This document shows, one piece after another, positions 41,628 through 49,822 of a DNA stretch of 64,000 bases (the stretch's first letter is position 1; each line of letters starts with the position of its first letter). The notes under the pieces are model-generated. The model did not search any database. It was not told the origin of the DNA and saw nothing but the letters and a program-made list of their open reading frames with translations. The stretch is from an uncultured Bacillota bacterium (lineage in GTDB: Bacteria > Bacillota_I > Bacilli_A > Erysipelotrichales > Erysipelotrichaceae), in assembly GCA_937919165.1 (NCBI GenBank), contig CALFPO010000026.1, positions 1-64,000 of the forward strand, given 5' to 3'. The position numbers and the translations under genes are program-made.

Positions 41628-42827
41628 ATGAAAATTTTAGTAACAGGGGCCAATGGCTTTGTCGGCAGGAATCTCGTTCTAGCATTAAAGGAATTGGCTC
41701 TAGGAAACGATCGCACCAGACCCAATCTAAAGATCGATGCAATCTTTCCTTATGACATCGGATTGAATGAAAAATATCTTGAGGATTTCTGCAAGAACTG
41801 CGATTTCGTATTCAATCTGGCTGGCGTCAACAGACCGAGCGATCCAAAAGAATATATGGATGGCAACTTCGGTTTTCTGGCCAAGATCGTAAAGATCCTT
41901 ATTGCGAACAAGCATACAGTTCCTATCATGCTATCAAGTTCAATCCAGGCATCTATGACCGGAAGATACGCAGGAAGCGAATATGGAAAATCAAAGGCAG
42001 CCGCTGAACAGCTGGCTTTCCAATATGCCCAGAAGTTCAATACGAAAGCTTTTGTATATCGCTTTCCTAACCTCTTCGGCAAATGTTGCAAACCTAACTA
42101 CAACAGTGCAGTAGCGACATTTTGCTATAATTACGCACATGATTTACCTATACAGGTAAACGATCCAAATGTTGAGCTTGAACTGTTATATATCGATGAT
42201 CTCATCAAGGCAATGCTGGATATGCTTGAAGGATATACATATCGTTGTGAATATAACGGATTAGATCTTATCTACAACAAGGCTGGAAGATACTGCTTCT
42301 GTCCTGTGACACATAAGGTTACTCTTAAGGAGATTGTTGAAGACCTTGAGTTGTTCAAGTATCAGCCAGAATCTCTGCTGATGGCTCCGCTTGAGGAAGG
42401 AAGCTTCACCAAGAAGCTGTATTCTACTTATCTTAGCTATCTGCCTGCTGAGAAGACCATATTTGATCTGAAGACAAACGTCGATACCAGAGGCTCATTC
42501 ACCGAAATACTCAAGACGGTTGATGGTGGACAGTTCAGCGTGAATATTTCAAAGCCGGGAGTTACTAAGGGTCAGCATTTCCATAACAGCAAGTGGGAAT
42601 TCTTCATTGTTGTCAAAGGTAGAGCCCTGATTCAGGAAAGAAACCTTTTGAATAATGAATTATATCAGTTCCAGGTGAGCGGCGATAAGCTGCAGGCGGT
42701 GCATATGCTTCCTGGATATACCCATAAGATCGTCAATCTTGACCAGTCAAGGGAACTGATTACTTTGATGTGGGCCAATGAGATGTTTGACCAGGAAAGA
42801 CCAGATACATTCCACGAGGAGGTTTAG
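41628..42827 (+). CDS. fnlB: UDP-sugar reductase with cupin domain (FnlB/CapF)
   Basis: This 399-residue bifunctional enzyme is the second step to UDP-L-FucNAc. The N-terminal SDR domain (GANGFVGRNL, SGSEYGKSKAAAEQL-type Tyr/Lys site) reduces the keto group; the C-terminal cupin (about 285-399; KPGVTKGQHFHNSKWEFFIV with metal-binding His) epimerises C3. Domain order matches CapF of Staphylococcus. The chain is somewhat longer than CapF. It starts 9 nt after fnlA and is followed by fnlC after 2 nt. Confidence 0.92.
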   Translation: MKILVTGANGFVGRNLVLALKELALGNDRTRPNLKIDAIFPYDIGLNEKYLEDFCKNCDFVFNLAGVNRPSDPKEYMDGNFGFLAKIVKILIANKHTVPIMLSSSIQASMTGRYAGSEYGKSKAAAEQLAFQYAQKFNTKAFVYRFPNLFGKCCKPNYNSAVATFCYNYAHDLPIQVNDPNVELELLYIDDLIKAMLDMLEGYTYRCEYNGLDLIYNKAGRYCFCPVTHKVTLKEIVEDLELFKYQPESLLMAPLEEGSFTKKLYSTYLSYLPAEKTIFDLKTNVDTRGSFTEILKTVDGGQFSVNISKPGVTKGQHFHNSKWEFFIVVKGRALIQERNLLNNELYQFQVSGDKLQAVHMLPGYTHKIVNLDQSRELITLMWANEMFDQERPDTFHEEV

Positions 42828-42829
42828 CT

Positions 42830-43972
42830 ATGAACAAACTTAAGCTGATGATAATTGTCGGAACTAGACCAGAAATAATCAGATTATCGGAAGTGATCAA
42901 GAAGTGTGACAAGTATTTCAATACCGTTCTTGTCCATACCGGACAGAATTATGATTATGAACTCAATGGCATATTCTTTAAGGAATTAGGATTGAAGGAT
43001 CCTGATTATTATCTTGATGCAGTTGGCGATGACCTTGGATCGACAATCGGCAATATCATCGATAAGTCATATAAACTGATGGTCAAGATCAAACCTGATG
43101 CCTTGCTGGTACTGGGAGATACAAATAGCTGCTTAAGCGTAATTGGAGCTAAGCGTCTGCATATACCTATATTCCATATGGAAGCAGGCAATAGGTGCTT
43201 CGATGAATGTTTGCCTGAAGAAACAAACAGAAGAATTGTCGACATCATTTCTGATGTGAACATGTGCTATTCTGAGCACGCCAGAAGATATCTGAATGCT
43301 TCCGCAGTCGCAAAGGAAAGAACATATGTTACAGGTTCGCCTATGGCAGAAGTGCTCAATGCTCATATCAAGGACATTGAAGCAAGCGACATCCTTAACG
43401 AACTTAATCTTGAAGCAGGCAAATATATTCTGTTGAGCGCCCATCGTGAAGAGAATATCGATACTGATGAGAATTTCTTGTCATTATTCAATGCGATAAA
43501 CAAGATAGCCGAAACATACGATGTTCCTATTCTATATTCGTGCCATCCAAGAAGCGCGAAGAAACTCAAGGAAAAGAAGTTCAAGCTTGATAAACGTGTC
43601 ATCATGCATAAGCCATTAGGTTTCCTTGACTACAATAAGCTGCAGATGAATGCCATGTGCGTCGTATCCGATAGCGGAACTCTGCCAGAAGAATCGACAT
43701 ACTTCAACAGCATCGGCAAGCCATTCCCTGCAGTTGCCATAAGGACATCTACTGAAAGGCCTGAAGCAATAGATAAGGGCAACTTCATTCTTTCCGGCAT
43801 TACAGAAAAAGAAGTTCTGCAGTCTGTCAAAGTTGCCATCGCCATGAACAAGAGTGGTGATTTTGGTGTCGATGTTCCAGACTATAGCGACATGAATGTT
43901 TCTAGCAAGGTAGTGAAGATCATCCAATCATACACAGGAATCGTTGACAGGATGGTTTGGAGGAAGCACTGA
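42830..43972 (+). CDS. fnlC: UDP-N-acetyl-talosamine/GlcNAc 2-epimerase (FnlC/CapG)
   Basis: This 380-residue UDP-N-acetylhexosamine 2-epimerase completes UDP-L-FucNAc synthesis by inverting C2. It has the WecB-family start IIVGTRPEIIRLSEVI, LVLGDTNSC, FHMEAGNRCFDECLPEETNR and the SDSGTLPEES segment for UDP binding. Position after FnlA/FnlB makes CapG function more likely than WecB (ManNAc) function. Its stop overlaps the next start by one base. Confidence 0.92.
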   Translation: MNKLKLMIIVGTRPEIIRLSEVIKKCDKYFNTVLVHTGQNYDYELNGIFFKELGLKDPDYYLDAVGDDLGSTIGNIIDKSYKLMVKIKPDALLVLGDTNSCLSVIGAKRLHIPIFHMEAGNRCFDECLPEETNRRIVDIISDVNMCYSEHARRYLNASAVAKERTYVTGSPMAEVLNAHIKDIEASDILNELNLEAGKYILLSAHREENIDTDENFLSLFNAINKIAETYDVPILYSCHPRSAKKLKEKKFKLDKRVIMHKPLGFLDYNKLQMNAMCVVSDSGTLPEESTYFNSIGKPFPAVAIRTSTERPEAIDKGNFILSGITEKEVLQSVKVAIAMNKSGDFGVDVPDYSDMNVSSKVVKIIQSYTGIVDRMVWRKH

Positions 43973-45069
43973 TGAAGATTATTCCCAACAATCTTCAAAG
44001 ACAGTATGAGCTTCATGCCGATGAATACAAAAAGAAGGCCTGTGAGGTACTAGACACAGGCTGGTATGTCTTGGGCAAGGAAGTTGAAGAATTCGAAAAA
44101 GAATTCGCATCATATATTGGATGCAAGCATTGCGTCGGTTTGGCAAGCGGACTGGATGCTCTAGAGATTGCGTTTAGAGTATTAGGCTGCGGACAAGACG
44201 ATGAAGTGATTGTCTGTTCCAATGCCTATATAGCATGTGTTATGGGCATCAGCATGAACGGAGCTACTCCGGTCTTTGTTGAACCTGATGAATACGACAA
44301 TATCGATGCCGATAAGATTGAGGAAAAGATAACAGATAGGACCAAGGCTATTCTTGCGGTTCACCTATATGGCCAATCATGCGATATGACTAAGATTATG
44401 GATATCGCAAGAAGACATGATCTGAAGGTTGTCGAAGATTGTGCACAATCTCATGGCACAACCTGGAATGGCAAGAAGTGCGGCACCTTTGGTGACATAT
44501 CATGTTTCTCGTTCTATCCAACCAAAAATCTTGGTGCCTTTGGCGATGGCGGAGCAGCTATGACCGACAACGATGAATACGCAAGGCAGTTCAGGATGAT
44601 CAGAAACTATGGCAGCGCCGTTCATTACAAGAATGAGGTTGTAGGTTTAAACTCAAGACTCGACGAGCTTCAGGCGGGATTGTTGAGAGTCAAGCTCAAG
44701 TATCTTGATGAACTCAACGAAGAGAAGCAAAGAATCGCAAAAAGATATGATGAAGAAATCAAGAATCCTTTGATTAGACCATTAGGAACCAGACCTGGTT
44801 CCAACAATATCTATCATCAGTATGTCATCCATTGCGAAAAGAGAGACGAGCTGATGGATTATCTTAAGGAATATGAGATCGGTTCGATAATCCACTATCC
44901 TATTCCTTCTCATCTTCAGAAGGCTTATGAGTATCTGGGATATAAAGAAGGCGATTTCCCTATCGCGGAAAAGTACGCCAAGGAAGTTCTCAGCATTCCT
45001 ATGTATAATGGAATGAGCAAGGAAGAACAGGATTTCGTAATCGAGAAGATAAACAGTTTCAAAGGGTAA
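43972..45069 (+). CDS. fdtB: dTDP-sugar 3-aminotransferase (FdtB/QdtB-like)
   Basis: This 365-residue DegT/DnrJ/EryC1 PLP enzyme would transaminate the 3-keto sugar made by the adjacent isomerase. It has DTGWYVLGKEVEEFEKEFA, the PLP contact VVEDCAQSHGTTW, and the Schiff-base Lys in SFYPTKNLGAFGDGG, the FdtB/QdtB style motif. The frame opens at TTG 43957, but ATG 43972 has GGAGG 8 nt upstream and is preferred. The product would be a dTDP-3-amino-3,6-dideoxyhexose. The usual third gene, an acetyltransferase, is not adjacent. Confidence 0.86.
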   Translation: MKIIPNNLQRQYELHADEYKKKACEVLDTGWYVLGKEVEEFEKEFASYIGCKHCVGLASGLDALEIAFRVLGCGQDDEVIVCSNAYIACVMGISMNGATPVFVEPDEYDNIDADKIEEKITDRTKAILAVHLYGQSCDMTKIMDIARRHDLKVVEDCAQSHGTTWNGKKCGTFGDISCFSFYPTKNLGAFGDGGAAMTDNDEYARQFRMIRNYGSAVHYKNEVVGLNSRLDELQAGLLRVKLKYLDELNEEKQRIAKRYDEEIKNPLIRPLGTRPGSNNIYHQYVIHCEKRDELMDYLKEYEIGSIIHYPIPSHLQKAYEYLGYKEGDFPIAEKYAKEVLSIPMYNGMSKEEQDFVIEKINSFKG

Positions 45070-45073
45070 GAGT

Positions 45074-45484
45074 ATGTTGAAAGATAGATGCAAGATATTG
45101 GAGTTTGGGGATCTAGGAGACGAAAGAGGAAAGCTTGTTGTCATTGAAGGCAACAGAGACATTCCTTTCGATATTCAAAGAGTCTTCTATATCTATGGCT
45201 CCGATGATACGGTCGTTAGAGGAAAGCACGCAAACCGCGAATCGGAATTCGTGCTTATCAACGTTTCCGGAACATCAAAGGTGAGAATCACTGACGGAAA
45301 GGAAGAGTTCGTTGTCGAACTGAACAGACCGATGATGGGCGTATATATCCCAAGGATGGTATGGAAGGATATGTACGACTTTTCTAGCGATTCTGTCCTT
45401 TTGGTTTTGGCATCAACGCACTATGATGGAAGCGAATATATCAGAGATTATGATGAATATCTGAAAGAGATAAATGGAAAATAG
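45074..45484 (+). CDS. fdtA: dTDP-4-keto-6-deoxyglucose 3,4-ketoisomerase (FdtA/QdtA-like)
   Basis: This 136-residue cupin protein of the WxcM/FdtA family moves the keto group of dTDP-4-keto-6-deoxyglucose from C4 to C3. Its substrate would come from RmlA and RmlB, encoded at 59211 and 61684. The active-site strand reads VVRGKHANRESEFVLIN. In FdtA the motif is HAH; here the second His is replaced by Asn54 (His52 is kept), which may mark a subfamily or altered reaction. Other family signs are the start GDERGKLVVIEGNRDIPFDI and the Tyr-Asp-rich end. It overlaps the GT8 gene by 11 nt. Confidence 0.85.
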   Translation: MLKDRCKILEFGDLGDERGKLVVIEGNRDIPFDIQRVFYIYGSDDTVVRGKHANRESEFVLINVSGTSKVRITDGKEEFVVELNRPMMGVYIPRMVWKDMYDFSSDSVLLVLASTHYDGSEYIRDYDEYLKEINGK

Positions 45485-46451
45485 ATTAAATATTCTGTAC
45501 ACCTGCGACAATGCCTATCTGTCGCTTACCAGCATTTCAATGTCTTCAGTTATATATAACAATCCAAAGTCATATATAACTTTTTATATTGCGACAGAGA
45601 GCGAAGACAGCGACAATTTCCGCAGACTGAAGGATTTCTATAAAGACAACAAGAATATCGAAATCAGATATTTTGATGCCAGGAAATATGATGTCTTGCT
45701 GGAAGAGAAGAAGCTTGATAGATGGGGAAGCAATTCCTACTATGTGTACTGGAAGATGTATGCCTATGATTTCATGGATTGCGATTATGTATGGTATCTG
45801 GATTCTGATGTGATATGCATGAAAGAGATCGACAATCCCAAGATGGATAGACCGATGGGCGGAGTACTGGATAGCGCCCACGCCATCTTCAACAAGGCAG
45901 CAAACATCCCGTTAGACTATTACCTGTACAATACTGGATCGCTGTTTGTGGATGTCAGGAAGTGGAAAGACAACAAGTGTAGTCAGAAGGTTTTGGATTA
46001 TGTCAAAGATATGAAGCATAAGCCTCTTCTGTGCGACGAGGACATATTGTCCATAGCGCTGCAGAATGATATTGAGCTTCTGAATCCTAAATATGATTAT
46101 CTGGTTGGCTACGACTATTATGGTATCCATAATTCTTTTGAGATGTATTCGCTGGATAAGAAACCTTTCTATAGCGAAAAGGAAATCGATGATGCAAAAA
46201 ATGATATTGTCTTCTATCATTGCCTGGGTGGAGTGTTTGGCAGACCCTGGGAAGAAGACAATGAATCACCTGTAAAAGATGAATTCGAAAAGTATAGAGC
46301 TTTGAGTGCATGGCCTGATTATAGGACGCCAAGAAAGATGAGCACGCTGTTCAAGGTAGAGAAGTTCCTGGAGTTCTTGCCAAGAAAGCTCTACAACAAG
46401 GTCCATAATCTGGCAATCAAGAAATACCTGGAAAGGCAAGGGAACCAATGA
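45474..46451 (+). CDS. Glycosyltransferase family 8
   Basis: This 325-residue retaining GT-A enzyme has the GT8 start NILYTCDNAYLSLTSISMSS and the metal-binding DxD as WYLDSDVICMKEI, then YNTGSLFVDVRKWKD and HCLGGVFGRPW near the end, all hallmarks of bacterial LPS-type galactosyl/glucosyltransferases. The C-terminus has basic amphipathic residues that may attach it to the membrane. The donor is probably UDP-Glc or UDP-Gal. Confidence 0.92.
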   Translation: MENRLNILYTCDNAYLSLTSISMSSVIYNNPKSYITFYIATESEDSDNFRRLKDFYKDNKNIEIRYFDARKYDVLLEEKKLDRWGSNSYYVYWKMYAYDFMDCDYVWYLDSDVICMKEIDNPKMDRPMGGVLDSAHAIFNKAANIPLDYYLYNTGSLFVDVRKWKDNKCSQKVLDYVKDMKHKPLLCDEDILSIALQNDIELLNPKYDYLVGYDYYGIHNSFEMYSLDKKPFYSEKEIDDAKNDIVFYHCLGGVFGRPWEEDNESPVKDEFEKYRALSAWPDYRTPRKMSTLFKVEKFLEFLPRKLYNKVHNLAIKKYLERQGNQ

Positions 46452-47527
46452 AGGTCTGTTGGCTGACAACCGTTCCTGCGCCATATACCATCAAGCTGTT
46501 CAATGAAGTCGGCAAGATTGTCGATCTTTATGTCGTGCTTAATGATGTCAGCGAAGCAAACAGAAACAGCGAATGGGTTGTTGATGGAGACAACAGTTTC
46601 AAGCTGTACAGGATAGGTTCTGGTTTCAGATCGATGATCAGAGATCTTGCCAAGAAATGCGACATCCTTATTAATGGATTCTATCTATCGAAATATGGCT
46701 ATATCGCCAGAAAGCAGTTCCACAAGGCTGGCAAGTTGACAGTGATGGCTGCCGATGGCGGCATACCAAAGGATAGAGGGTTCATCATCAACGGTATCAT
46801 GAGCTATCTCATGACCGGCCATGACTATTTCTTGAGTTCCAGCAGATACACCAATAGGTATTTTGAATTCTATAAGGTAAATCCTGATAAGATTCATCTA
46901 TACCGTTTTACTTCATTGACTAAGGAAGATATCGAAAGAAACAGAAAGCTTGCAGAAAAGAAGAATGATTATCGCAAGAAGCTGGGAATCGATGATAAGT
47001 TTACTTTGATCAGTGTTGGACAGCCAATCAAGAGAAAAGGTTTTGATATCTTGTTGAATTCATATATCAAGAGCGGGTTGTCCGACAGGATCAATCTATA
47101 TATAGTTGGAGGAGACCCTCAAGACGAAACAAGAAAGATCGTTGAGGACAATGGACTTACTAATGTTCACTTCATTGGACTGATTAAATCTGATGAACTA
47201 TCGGAATACTATGCTACAAGCGATGCTTTCATTCTGACAACCAGAGAAGATATCTGGGGTCTTGTGATTGAAGAGGCGATGTCATATGGACTGCCTGTCA
47301 TCACCAGCGATAATTGCGTAGCAGGACTTCATTTTGCGGATCTGGGAAACAATACGCAGATTTGCGGCGTATATGATGAAGAAGGATATGCTAAGCAGAT
47401 CAGAAATCTTTATGAACAACAAGAAAATATAGCAAAGATAAACAAAGAAGCATTGGATGTAATAGAGGAATACAGCATAGAGAACAGTGCGAAGGACATT
47501 ATTAATGCACTGGACAAAATGCTATAA
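46448..47527 (+). CDS. Glycosyltransferase family 4
   Basis: This 359-residue GT-B enzyme starts KVCWLTTVPAPYTIKLFNEV, typical of a GT4 branch in capsule loci. The C-terminal half has LISVGQPIKRKGFDILLNSY and AFILTTREDIWGLVIEEAMS with the E-x7-E motif. Donor unknown. Its stop shares a base with the next gene's start. Confidence 0.88.
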   Translation: MKVCWLTTVPAPYTIKLFNEVGKIVDLYVVLNDVSEANRNSEWVVDGDNSFKLYRIGSGFRSMIRDLAKKCDILINGFYLSKYGYIARKQFHKAGKLTVMAADGGIPKDRGFIINGIMSYLMTGHDYFLSSSRYTNRYFEFYKVNPDKIHLYRFTSLTKEDIERNRKLAEKKNDYRKKLGIDDKFTLISVGQPIKRKGFDILLNSYIKSGLSDRINLYIVGGDPQDETRKIVEDNGLTNVHFIGLIKSDELSEYYATSDAFILTTREDIWGLVIEEAMSYGLPVITSDNCVAGLHFADLGNNTQICGVYDEEGYAKQIRNLYEQQENIAKINKEALDVIEEYSIENSAKDIINALDKML

Positions 47528-48201
47528 TGGTTAAAGTGAAAACGTTGGTAATCATCCCTGCATTCAATGAGCAGGACAACATAGTGCCTTTGATAAAAGA
47601 CATAACCAGTTACGGTTATGATTATTTGATAATAAATGACCATTCGACAGACAATACGCCTTTGATATTGGATGAGAAGAAGTATAAGCATCTTGATCTT
47701 CCTATCAATGTCGGTCTAGCCGGAGTAACGCAGATTGGCTTCAAATATGCTCATGATCATGAATATGATTGCGCCATATGTGTCGATGGCGATGGACAGC
47801 ATCAGCCTTCATATGTCAAATCTCTGATAGATGAAATAGAGAATGGCTATGACTATGTTGTCGGATCAAGATTCGTGACGGAAAAGAAGCCTGTATCGTT
47901 ACGTATGGTCGGAAGCAGAATCCTGTGTTTCCTGATAAAGGTCAAGACACGCAAGACGGTAACCGATCCGACCAGCGGAATGAGAGCGCTTGGAAGAAGC
48001 GTCATAGATGAGTTCAGCCGTTCAATGAATTTCTATGCTGAACCAGATGCAATGTGTCACATACTCAACAAGGGATATAAGGTAAAAGAGGTTCAGGTCG
48101 AGATGAAGGAAAGGGAAGCTGGCGTTTCCTATTTCCATAATCCGTTCAAGACCATCTATTATATGCTGAGTGTCATTCTATCGATTGTTTTCATTCAATA
48201 G
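47527..48201 (+). CDS. Glycosyltransferase family 2 (DPM1-like)
   Basis: This 224-residue GT-A enzyme resembles dolichol/undecaprenyl-phosphate sugar synthases. It has VIIPAFNEQDNIVPLI, the DHSTDNT segment and the metal-binding CVDGDGQHQP. Proteins of this type often sit next to DUF2304 genes, as here, and are thought to load a sugar onto undecaprenyl phosphate for GT-C enzymes; DUF2142 and YfhO-type proteins in the locus could use such donors. The C-terminal hydrophobic stretch (IYYMLSVILSIVFIQ) suggests membrane contact. Confidence 0.87.
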   Translation: MVKVKTLVIIPAFNEQDNIVPLIKDITSYGYDYLIINDHSTDNTPLILDEKKYKHLDLPINVGLAGVTQIGFKYAHDHEYDCAICVDGDGQHQPSYVKSLIDEIENGYDYVVGSRFVTEKKPVSLRMVGSRILCFLIKVKTRKTVTDPTSGMRALGRSVIDEFSRSMNFYAEPDAMCHILNKGYKVKEVQVEMKEREAGVSYFHNPFKTIYYMLSVILSIVFIQ

Positions 48202-48213
48202 GAGAATAGTTAT

Positions 48214-48588
48214 ATGTTAAATATCAACTTAAGAGCTGGATTATTAATATCATCAATCATAGTTTTTGGCTTCATTTTATTCACGGTAATAAAGAATAAG
48301 CTGAATATCAAATATTCAATCGTATGGATTCTATGGGCTCTTTTGACATTGCTTATGTCAGTATTCCCTGAATCGTTCTATGCTGTTGCAGGCTTCTTAG
48401 GAATCGAGATGCCGGTCAATGCCGTGTTCCTTATCATGGCTACGCTGCTGTACGGCTTGGTGTTCTATGTATACATCATGATATCGAAGCACAATAACGA
48501 GATAACGGATCTGACCTATGAAATAGCTGATCTCAAAAAAAAGCTCGAAGAAAAAGAAACCAAAGCAACAAAGAAGAAAACCAAATAA
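48214..48588 (+). CDS. DUF2304 membrane protein
   Basis: This 124-residue protein has three hydrophobic helices followed by a charged, coiled-coil-like tail (residues 93-124, rich in Lys and Glu). DUF2304 proteins nearly always neighbour a DPM1-like GT2 gene and may anchor it or help flip the lipid-linked sugar; this is inferred from context only. It has a ribosome-binding site (GGAGAATAG) before its ATG. A run of eight A (48535-48542) lies near the 3' end. Confidence 0.85.
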   Translation: MLNINLRAGLLISSIIVFGFILFTVIKNKLNIKYSIVWILWALLTLLMSVFPESFYAVAGFLGIEMPVNAVFLIMATLLYGLVFYVYIMISKHNNEITDLTYEIADLKKKLEEKETKATKKKTK

Positions 48589-49821
48589 ATGAAAGACAGA
48601 ATGTTTGTCGTGCCTGGCACTTTTGTGCCATTCAACGACACCGTTACCCTGCTTACATACAAGAGACTGAGAAACCTTGACCTGGACATGGATGTTTTTG
48701 CGTTCAAGGCAAAAGAGGATCCGGGCCTGATGAAGGAACTTGAGAAAGACGAATGCTTCAAGAAATTCCATATCAGATATACATCCGATTATGAGAACGC
48801 CATTGCAAGAAATCATCCGATAAGACTTCCTTTGAGTTTGATCCTGATGAACAAGTATGTAAGAGATTCTCTTCAAGAATTCGAAAAGGGAGAATACAAG
48901 TATCTATTCACTTCTATCGTTCCCGGCATTAGCCATATCTGCGGAATGAAGATAAAGAAGAAACATCCGGAAGTGAAATGGTATGCTTCTTTTTCCGATC
49001 CTTTCAAGAATTCGCCATACAAGAAAGCTGAGTTGAGCGACCGCAGCATCATCTATAAATTCATATATAGTGTCGGCGGCTTCTTCCTCTACAACAACCG
49101 TTTTGAGGAAGCGGCTATCAGAAATGCCGATAAGTTCATCTTCATCTGTGAGGAACAAAGAGATTTCACCTTGTCTCAATATCCGGACATGGATAGAGAA
49201 GAGCTGATGAAGAAGTCGATCATCATGCCTTTGACATACATTCCGTCTTGGGACATGTACAAGAAGCTTATCGATGTGCCTAGAGTTGAACACACTCCTA
49301 AGCAGGCTGTTCATCTTGGAAGACTGTACGGACTAAGGAAGATCGATTCATTCATTGAAGCATTGAGAGAACTTAAGCAGGAAGATTCTGATCTAAAGGA
49401 CAAGATTGTTTTCCATCAGTATTCAGAGATTCAGTCTACCGATATAAGAAAAATCAAGGAATATGGGCTTGAAGATGTGTTTGTGATTCATGACAAGGTA
49501 AGCTATGACGGATCGGTTGAGATAATGAAAGAATCTGATATCCTTGTCCTTTTCGATACATTGATGCCAGACAAACCTGTACAGCCATATCTTCCTAGCA
49601 AGATTGTTGAGTATCTGATGCTGAAGAAACCGATATTGGGCATCTGTGATGACAACAGCCCTAGTTACCGCATTCTGAAAGAATATGGCTTTGATGCGGT
49701 AGGATCAGAGAAAGACATCATAAAAGATAATATCCGCAAGGTAATCAACGAAAATAGGACATACGACTACAGTATCGAAAAAATGAACAACGATAATTAT
49801 GTTAAACTATTAGAAGATTAA
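48589..49821 (+). CDS. Glycosyltransferase, GT-B (group 1-like)
   Basis: This 410-residue protein looks like a GT-B transferase. The N-terminal half has KWYASFSDPFKNSPY, a motif of a glycosyltransferase branch in Gram-positive capsule loci, and the C-terminal half has QAVHLGRLYGLRKIDSFIEA and YLPSKIVEYLMLKKPILGI, the donor-site block with a conserved Glu. The usual E-x7-E is partly changed. The gene begins on the base after the DUF2304 stop. Donor and linkage unknown. Confidence 0.78.
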   Translation: MKDRMFVVPGTFVPFNDTVTLLTYKRLRNLDLDMDVFAFKAKEDPGLMKELEKDECFKKFHIRYTSDYENAIARNHPIRLPLSLILMNKYVRDSLQEFEKGEYKYLFTSIVPGISHICGMKIKKKHPEVKWYASFSDPFKNSPYKKAELSDRSIIYKFIYSVGGFFLYNNRFEEAAIRNADKFIFICEEQRDFTLSQYPDMDREELMKKSIIMPLTYIPSWDMYKKLIDVPRVEHTPKQAVHLGRLYGLRKIDSFIEALRELKQEDSDLKDKIVFHQYSEIQSTDIRKIKEYGLEDVFVIHDKVSYDGSVEIMKESDILVLFDTLMPDKPVQPYLPSKIVEYLMLKKPILGICDDNSPSYRILKEYGFDAVGSEKDIIKDNIRKVINENRTYDYSIEKMNNDNYVKLLED

Positions 49822-49822
49822 C

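Noticed and set aside
47520..47530. TGCTATAATGG, a consensus-like -10 box at the start of the GT2 gene
   Set aside because: The box overlaps the start codon itself (ATG 47527), so it cannot serve this gene; the two genes share a base and are translationally coupled. Taken as chance.
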